This document shows positions 58,702-64,000 of a stretch of 64,000 nucleotides of DNA, in pieces. A program made the translations under genes and the position numbers. Source of the DNA: Diphasiastrum complanatum (lineage: Eukaryota; Streptophyta; Lycopodiopsida; Lycopodiales; Lycopodiaceae); assembly GCA_029204225.1 (NCBI GenBank), contig CM055097.1, positions 71,180,252-71,244,251 of the forward strand, written 5' to 3'. How positions within the stretch are numbered: position 1 is the stretch's first letter; each line of letters begins with the position of its first letter. The notes under the pieces were generated by a model that searched no databases, had not been told where the DNA came from, and saw only the letters and a program-made list of their open reading frames with translations.

Positions 58702-59250
58702 TGATGTGAATTAGTCCACTCTAATACCACTGCTGTGAATCAGTCGGCTCTATGCCCATTGTTGTAAACCTTGCTACTTTGCTTAACTACATGGGCTTAA
58801 CGGCTGAGTCGTGACATTCAAACTGTCACACTCGTCGAGCCTTTATCTCGAAATTGTCGTACTCGACGTTTGGCATGGCTGGTTTCGAAGTCGACTTACT
58901 CCGACTTTTGTCGTGACTGGTCTCGAAGTCAACTTGCTCAACTTTTGGCATTGTTCGTCGGGTTTGAGTCCTTGTTGGTCACTTTGGTGACTTCGACGTC
59001 AGACACTTACGACGTCGGGGACTTCGACCTCGGGGACTTTGGCCTTCGGCCACTTCGGCTAAGTCTTGACTTCGGACATCGTCGATGACTTTGGTTGAGT
59101 CGGTTGCTGCCTGTGTAGAAATCTCATGTATTTCTACAGGTAATGGCTCACAAACTCAAAGCGCTTTGTGGGTAGAAACATTGACTTCCTTCAGTCTTCT
59201 ATACTCGTTTCATAATCTAGTGGCACTAGGATTTTCTGTTTGTAGTGCAT
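58702..59250 (-). repeat. 5' LTR of copia D
   Basis: It starts next to the primer site. A 45-base terminal segment is repeated inside (TGTGAATYAGTC at 58704 and 58734). The body is a TTCGAC/GTCGAC/CTTCGG-rich degenerate repeat, then TTGCTGCCTGTG...TTTCTACAGG and GTAGAAACATT as in the LTR at 6177-7560. The outer end lies somewhere between 59250 and 59350. Confidence 0.65.
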
Positions 59251-59379
59251 TCTGTTTGTAGGTGGATTGGTCCACACATGTGCATCTCGATTTGTATAAG
59301 CCAAATGTCTCTTGGCTATTTGTAGATTCTGCATCGGACAATCATGGCATGGATGGTTAACTCCACATTCTGAACCTCA

Positions 59380-59637
59380 ATCACTGATCATCTGAATGAA
59401 TTCAAATAGCTACTCAATCGGCTAGCTGCAATAGGTTCACCAGTATCGGATGAAAATGTTAACATCTCTCTTCTATCTAGTCTTCCTCTCTCTTATGACA
59501 ACTTAGTATTGCTCTTGAGCAATGCTCTTGACCTGTCTCTACAAAAGTTGACAACAAGTTTATTGCAGAAAGAAACAAGAAGGAAAAGCTTATCCACATT
59601 GAATGCAAAGGTAGTCGCTGACAATTGCAGGCCTGGA
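59380..59637 (+). pseudogene. Ty1/copia gag fragment
   Basis: The plus strand reads NRLAAIGSPVSDENVNISLL, SSLPLSYDNLVLLLSN and LTTSLLQKETRRKS, the C-terminal half of a UBN2-type copia gag. There is a stop early on and no further domains. It is cut off by the LTR of copia G. Confidence 0.75.
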
Positions 59638-59639
59638 TC

Positions 59640-60120
59640 CATCAGTGAGTGAGCCTATTTATACTCACAAAATCCATGAAATCACCAAATCAATTGATTT
59701 CAAAATGAGGAGTACAATGATACTAGTAGGTCCACAAGCTACCACTATGCTTAACTATGATTGGACCACATTTTGTCACCTCTTGATCCTATTGGATCAT
59801 TGATCTATGCACCTCTTAATTCTATTGGACTATATTCAAGCACACCTCAATTTCCTATTGGACCTCACAAGGTTCCACCTCTATATCCTATTGGACATCT
59901 TGGAATTCATCAAACAAAAACTTTACACTTGTCTACACTCTAATTAGCAAGTGTTTAGTCTCTTACTCTATTTTGGCTCAATAGTGGCATTACAAGTGGA
60001 AATGCATAATTTGCCATCTATGCCAAATTTATTCCTATCAACATCCTACACCTAGATGCTTGATGTAAAAAACATAATACCCCTATATCTAACATAGATA
60101 ATCTTTTTCAATTCTTCACA
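59640..60120 (-). repeat. 3' LTR of copia G (outer end missing)
   Basis: On the minus strand it begins TGTGAAGAATTG at 60120, right after the polypurine tract. The U3 contains five CCAAT boxes at 33-base spacing (ATTGG as printed at 59760, 59791, 59824, 59857, 59890) and then TATAAATAGG (59663-59654). Copia gag sequence appears within 30 bases beyond the TATA box, so the R and U5 parts seem to be deleted. Confidence 0.7.
59654..59663 (-). promoter_or_regulatory. TATA box of the copia G LTR
   Basis: TATAAATAGG on the minus strand, downstream of the CCAAT repeats in the correct order for an LTR promoter. Confidence 0.55.
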
Positions 60121-60134
60121 CTCCTCCTAAAAAA
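60121..60134 (-). other. Polypurine tract of copia G
   Basis: TTTTTTAGGAGGAG on the minus strand, immediately before TGTGAAG of the LTR. Confidence 0.7.
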
Positions 60135-60209
60135 TTATCTATGAAGATTTGAGCATTGATCTTGATATAACTCCAAGATTAGATCTATGCTTGATGAAAG
60201 CACTTTTGC

Positions 60210-63200
60210 TCAAAGGCTTGGTGAGTAGATCGGCAATACAAGAGGATGAGTTGACATGCTCCAATAGATTTCTCCTCCAATAAGCTTTTCTCTCACAAAA
60301 TGGTGTGCCACTTCTATGTGCTTGCTTCTTGCATGAAATATGGGATTATTGGCAAGAGCTTGGGCTGAGATGTTATCACACTTGATCATTGGTAGATCAT
60401 CCTCCTTGATGCACTTTAGTTCCATTAGTAACCTCTTGATCCAAAGCACTTCTTTGGTAGTTGTAGTGAGTGCTTTGTACTCGGCCTCACATGAAGAGAG
60501 AGATATAGTATCTTGCTTTTTGGAAAGCCAAGATATTAGATTGCCTCCAAGAAAGATAGTGTATGCACTAATAGACTTTCGATCCATTTTGTCACTTGCA
60601 AAGTCCGAATCCGAGTAGCCAATAATGGATAGATCTTCACTTTTATAGAGTGGACCATAATCACAAGATGAAGATACATATCTTAAAATCCTCTTGGCCA
60701 TCTTCCAATGATGGATCTTAGGTTCTTGCATAAATTGACTCAATTTGTGCACACAAAAACTAAGATCGGGCCTAGTAATGGTAAGCCAAATCAAGGAGCC
60801 TACAAGACTCCTAAAAAGTGTGATGTCCTCAAAGGATCTTTCATCACCTTTATTAGGATCTTTTACAATTTGCTCCATTGGAGTATCTATGCTCTTAGAA
60901 TTTTCCATATGGAATTTTTTCAACATAGAGTGAGCATATCTAGATTGGCATATAAAGACATGATTTTCATAAAAATCAATTTCTAGGCCTAGGATGTAAT
61001 GTATCTCTCCTAGATCTTGCATTTTAAACTCACATCCAAGTGCTAGCTTGGTTTCATCAACTAGCTTGATACAACTTCCACAAAGAATAATGTCATCAAC
61101 ATAAATTAGAAGAATGACAATATTGCTATCAACAAACTTTAGATACATGGAAGGATCATAGTCACTAAGAGTAAATCCTAGTGAGATAAGGAAAGAGTTA
61201 AGTCTTGAATACCATGATCTTGGTGCTTGCTTGAGTCCATAAAGACTTTTGAAGAGCAAGTACACTTTGGACTCATCCTTGATGAATCCTTGAGGTTGTT
61301 CCATATAGATCTCCTCCTCAAGATAACCACTTAGAAAAGCATTGGATACATCTAATTGGAACACCTTCCACTTGAAAAAACAAGCAAGAGAAATAAGAAT
61401 TCTTCTTGTCACCATCTTTGCAATGGGTGCAAAGGTCTCCTCATAATCAAGACCATGGATTTGAGCAAATCCTTTGGCACATAATCTTGCTTTATGCTTG
61501 TTGATGGTGCCATCATGATTGAACTTGATCTGAAATACCCACTTGCAACCAATCACATGCTTGTTGGAAGGAGGATCCACAAGCTCCCAAGTATTGTTGG
61601 TGATCAATGCATCATACTCTTGATCATACCACTCCTTGGTATTGAGTGCCTCTTGTACATTCTTTGGCTCTTCATGAGAGACATAAAAAACATAATTAGT
61701 GGAATCAAGATCCACTTGTTTGCCTTTGTCAACATATGAGAGCCTCTTAGGCTCGGATCTATCTCTCATGGATCTTCTTGGTGAAAAAATCCGAGGAGAG
61801 TCTTCTTCAAATCTCGACCCCATCACATCATGATTGTCTTCAAAATCAATAATTGATGATGCATTTATAGATTTCTTGATCTCGGCCTCTTCAAATGATG
61901 AGTGTTGATCTTCATGAAAGACAACATCTCTACTTTCAATAACTTGAGAAGTAGAGAGTATAAAGACTCTATAGGCCTTCTTGGTAGATGAGTATCCAAC
62001 CATGATCCCTTTGCATGCACTAGGATCTTCCTTCTTCCTTGTTTCCAAGGGAATATGGACAAAGCATAAGCATCCAAAAACTCTAAGGTGATCAACCTTA
62101 GGCTTCTTCAAAAATAAGATTTCATATGGTGACTTTCCTCCAAGAGCTATATGTGGGAGCCTATTGCAAAGATAATTTGCACAATTAATGGCTTCTCCCC
62201 AAAAATCTTTGGGCAAAGATGCCTCAATTCTCATAGATTTTGCACATTCACATAGAGATCTATTCTTTCTCTCGGCCACTCCATTTTGAGATGGAGAGTA
62301 GGCACAAGAAAACTCTCTTTTAATGCCTTCAAGCTCACAAAAGTCTTGAAATTTATTGGAGATATATTCACCACCTCCATCACTTCTAAGAGCTTTAATC
62401 TTGAATGAGAATTGCTTCTCTACATAAGCTTTGAAAATAAGGAAATGATCAAACACCATAGATTTTGAAGCAAGAAGATATATCCAAGTGAATCTTGTGT
62501 AATCATCAATGAAAGTAACAAAACAAGTGGCTCCTCCCTTGCTTGTAGTTGATGAGAAATGCACATCCGAGTGGATTAACTCCAAAGGATGCTTGCTTTT
62601 GATAGAAGATCTTGTAAATGGCTTTTTGTGAGATTTAGCAATAGCACAAGCCTCACAAGGCTTGATCTTCTTGGAGAATGACTTTGGCAAGCCAATAGCT
62701 TTGGATTCTTTGATCATAGAGAGCATGGATTTGTAGTTGGGATGTCCCAACCTCCTATGCCATAATTCCTCCATAGAGAGCTTGTTCACAAGAGCAACAT
62801 TACAAGGATTCACATACTCATTTGGATCCAGTTTATAGATGCCACCAAATCTAGATCCTAATGCAAGTATCTCATCATTCTTCTTGATAGTACAAGTATC
62901 AACATTGAATTTTACATCAAGGCCATTATCAAGCAATTGGCCAACACTAATAAGATTCTTGGTAAGCTTAGGTACATAAAGAACTCTAGAGAGAGAAAGA
63001 ACTTTAGAGGATGCAAGCTTCAAGGGAATGTTCCCTATGCCTTCAATAGGACATTCAAAATCATTTGCAGTGTATATTGATTTCTTCACTCCATCATAAG
63101 GTGCAATAGAAGAGAAAGAGTCCTTGGAGCTACACATATGTGAAGAGGCTCCACTATCAATATACCATAGGCTGTCCTTCTTGAAAGGAGTAGATGAGAA

Positions 63201-64000
63201 ACTAGAGACCATAAGAGATCCCTCTCCATCACTTGCAATAGTGTCTTCCTTCTCATTGGTAATATTGGCTTGCTTGAGTTGATTCTTCTTTTTGAAGCAA
63301 TTGGTGGCATAATGACCTTTCTTGCCACAGTAAAAGCACTTGATCTTCTTCTTCTTCTTGAGCTTGGATGATGAAGCATTAGAGGAATCATCTTCCTCCT
63401 CATCTTTGTCTTTGGATTTGACTTTGTCCTTGCTTGAGGATTGTTGATGTTGGTTCTTGCTCCTCTCTTTGTGCTTATCCTTGGCAAAAAGAGCTTTGCC
63501 ATCATTATGAGTGAGAGAAATCTTGTCCATCCTCAAGAGCTTATACTCTTGTCTTGATTCTTCTGAAATAAGCACACTTTGGAGAGCCTCCAAACTTGGT
63601 AGCTCCTCCTTAATGGCATAGGATTGGACAAGATTATCAAATTCACTTCTCAAGCCATTGAGAATGACTTGAACTAGCTCATTTTGATTGATGGAATCAC
63701 CAATACAAGCAAGCTCTCTATGAATATCTTTTACTCTCAAAACATAACTAGATGCACTCTCATCACTCTTTTGGCTACTTTGAAAGATTTGATTCCTAAG
63801 AATGAGAAGCCTAGAGGTATTCTTAGCCTCATAGATAGTCTTGAGACAATCCCAAGCTTCTTTGGCTGTTGTACAAGTACCTATCTCCCTCAATATCTCA
63901 TTAGAGACATTCATCTTAATGTAGTGGAGAGCCATCCTAGCTCTCTTTTTGTATTTTTGAACCTCTTGAAGAACTTGTGGTTCTTCTTCAAGGCCAAGAA
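60210..64000 (-). CDS. Ty1/copia polyprotein G (gag-PR-IN-RT-RH), nearly intact, partial
   Basis: One open frame from the window edge (the gag start lies beyond 64000) to 60210; from the first Met at 63935 it has 1241 codons. Approximate positions from that Met: gag 1-195, zinc knuckle CFYCGKKGHYATNC 200-213, protease DSGASSHM about 260, integrase zinc region CEACAIAKSH about 425, core HSDVHFS, FIDDYTRFTW, RSDGGGEYIS and NGVAERKNRS (all three acidic residues present), RT with NTWELVDPP, RLCAKGFAQ, QLDVSNAFL and YVDDIILC, RNase H with GYSDSDFASD and LSSCEAEYKA. At the end the frame leaves the family sequence after GGEIYW. The expected tail (SSCIADLLTKPLS) is one frame over, so a single base seems to be lost near 60270. 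Confidence 0.95.
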   Translation of the reverse strand, partial: LGLEEEPQVLQEVQKYKKRARMALHYIKMNVSNEILREIGTCTTAKEAWDCLKTIYEAKNTSRLLILRNQIFQSSQKSDESASSYVLRVKDIHRELACIGDSINQNELVQVILNGLRSEFDNLVQSYAIKEELPSLEALQSVLISEESRQEYKLLRMDKISLTHNDGKALFAKDKHKERSKNQHQQSSSKDKVKSKDKDEEEDDSSNASSSKLKKKKKIKCFYCGKKGHYATNCFKKKNQLKQANITNEKEDTIASDGEGSLMVSSFSSTPFKKDSLWYIDSGASSHMCSSKDSFSSIAPYDGVKKSIYTANDFECPIEGIGNIPLKLASSKVLSLSRVLYVPKLTKNLISVGQLLDNGLDVKFNVDTCTIKKNDEILALGSRFGGIYKLDPNEYVNPCNVALVNKLSMEELWHRRLGHPNYKSMLSMIKESKAIGLPKSFSKKIKPCEACAIAKSHKKPFTRSSIKSKHPLELIHSDVHFSSTTSKGGATCFVTFIDDYTRFTWIYLLASKSMVFDHFLIFKAYVEKQFSFKIKALRSDGGGEYISNKFQDFCELEGIKREFSCAYSPSQNGVAERKNRSLCECAKSMRIEASLPKDFWGEAINCANYLCNRLPHIALGGKSPYEILFLKKPKVDHLRVFGCLCFVHIPLETRKKEDPSACKGIMVGYSSTKKAYRVFILSTSQVIESRDVVFHEDQHSSFEEAEIKKSINASSIIDFEDNHDVMGSRFEEDSPRIFSPRRSMRDRSEPKRLSYVDKGKQVDLDSTNYVFYVSHEEPKNVQEALNTKEWYDQEYDALITNNTWELVDPPSNKHVIGCKWVFQIKFNHDGTINKHKARLCAKGFAQIHGLDYEETFAPIAKMVTRRILISLACFFKWKVFQLDVSNAFLSGYLEEEIYMEQPQGFIKDESKVYLLFKSLYGLKQAPRSWYSRLNSFLISLGFTLSDYDPSMYLKFVDSNIVILLIYVDDIILCGSCIKLVDETKLALGCEFKMQDLGEIHYILGLEIDFYENHVFICQSRYAHSMLKKFHMENSKSIDTPMEQIVKDPNKGDERSFEDITLFRSLVGSLIWLTITRPDLSFCVHKLSQFMQEPKIHHWKMAKRILRYVSSSCDYGPLYKSEDLSIIGYSDSDFASDKMDRKSISAYTIFLGGNLISWLSKKQDTISLSSCEAEYKALTTTTKEVLWIKRLLMELKCIKEDDLPMIKCDNISAQALANNPIFHARSKHIEVAHHFVREKLIGGEIYWSMSTHPLVLPIYSPSL

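Noticed and set aside
60340-61739. Plus-strand frames of 62-92 codons
   Set aside because: Antisense to the copia G polyprotein; no motifs.

Overview
The window looks like a gene-poor, repeat-rich stretch of nuclear DNA from a flowering plant. The evidence is plant-type introns, several layers of Ty3/gypsy chromovirus and Ty1/copia LTR retrotransposons, long compound microsatellites, and one recognisable host gene that is a plant GPC1 homologue. I cannot name the species. I see no rRNA, tRNA, CRISPR array or bacterial gene organisation.

Layout. 1-5116: two head-to-head Ty3/gypsy remnants, the second a 5'-truncated chromovirus (A) with its 3' LTR. 5150-13280: an inverted pair of copies of a locus that can encode a very small secreted protein, separated by about 6.7 kb that holds a degraded LTR with a 420-bp tandem duplication, a 104-bp foldback MITE and decayed DNA. 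14.4-18.9 kb: pieces of LTRs, including the 3' end of a chromovirus (C) carrying an inserted LTR of family B, a 32-bp minisatellite resembling the U3 of copia G, and a large TC/AC microsatellite field. 19854-34984 (minus): a nine-exon glycerophosphocholine acyltransferase-like gene (GPC1, DUF2838). Its fourth intron is about 12 kb and is filled with retroelement debris.

37.4-59.3 kb: a nested transposon stack on the minus strand. A copia element (D) was interrupted within gag by chromovirus C (39668-58563, TSD TTCCA; the D reading frame resumes on the other side). The 3' LTR of C was then interrupted by a gag/protease-only, non-autonomous LTR element B (39804-45010, TSD AGGAG). Inside C lies the most unusual part of the window: a divergent pair of intron-containing, decayed genes of unknown family (46.1-49.3 kb). 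They share a 280-bp promoter with five CACGTG boxes, and both leaders carry a recurring motif close to GRTATCGCNTTCAAGCGCGC. 51.9-53.4 kb is a copia fragment (E). 59.6-64.0 kb is a nearly intact copia polyprotein (G) that runs off the window end and has one apparent 1-nt lesion near its C terminus.

The only gene here that looks functional for the host is the GPC1-like one: all nine exon junctions and phases I worked out are consistent and give 528 codons plus stop. Everything else is mobile DNA, its wreckage, or unidentified sequence.
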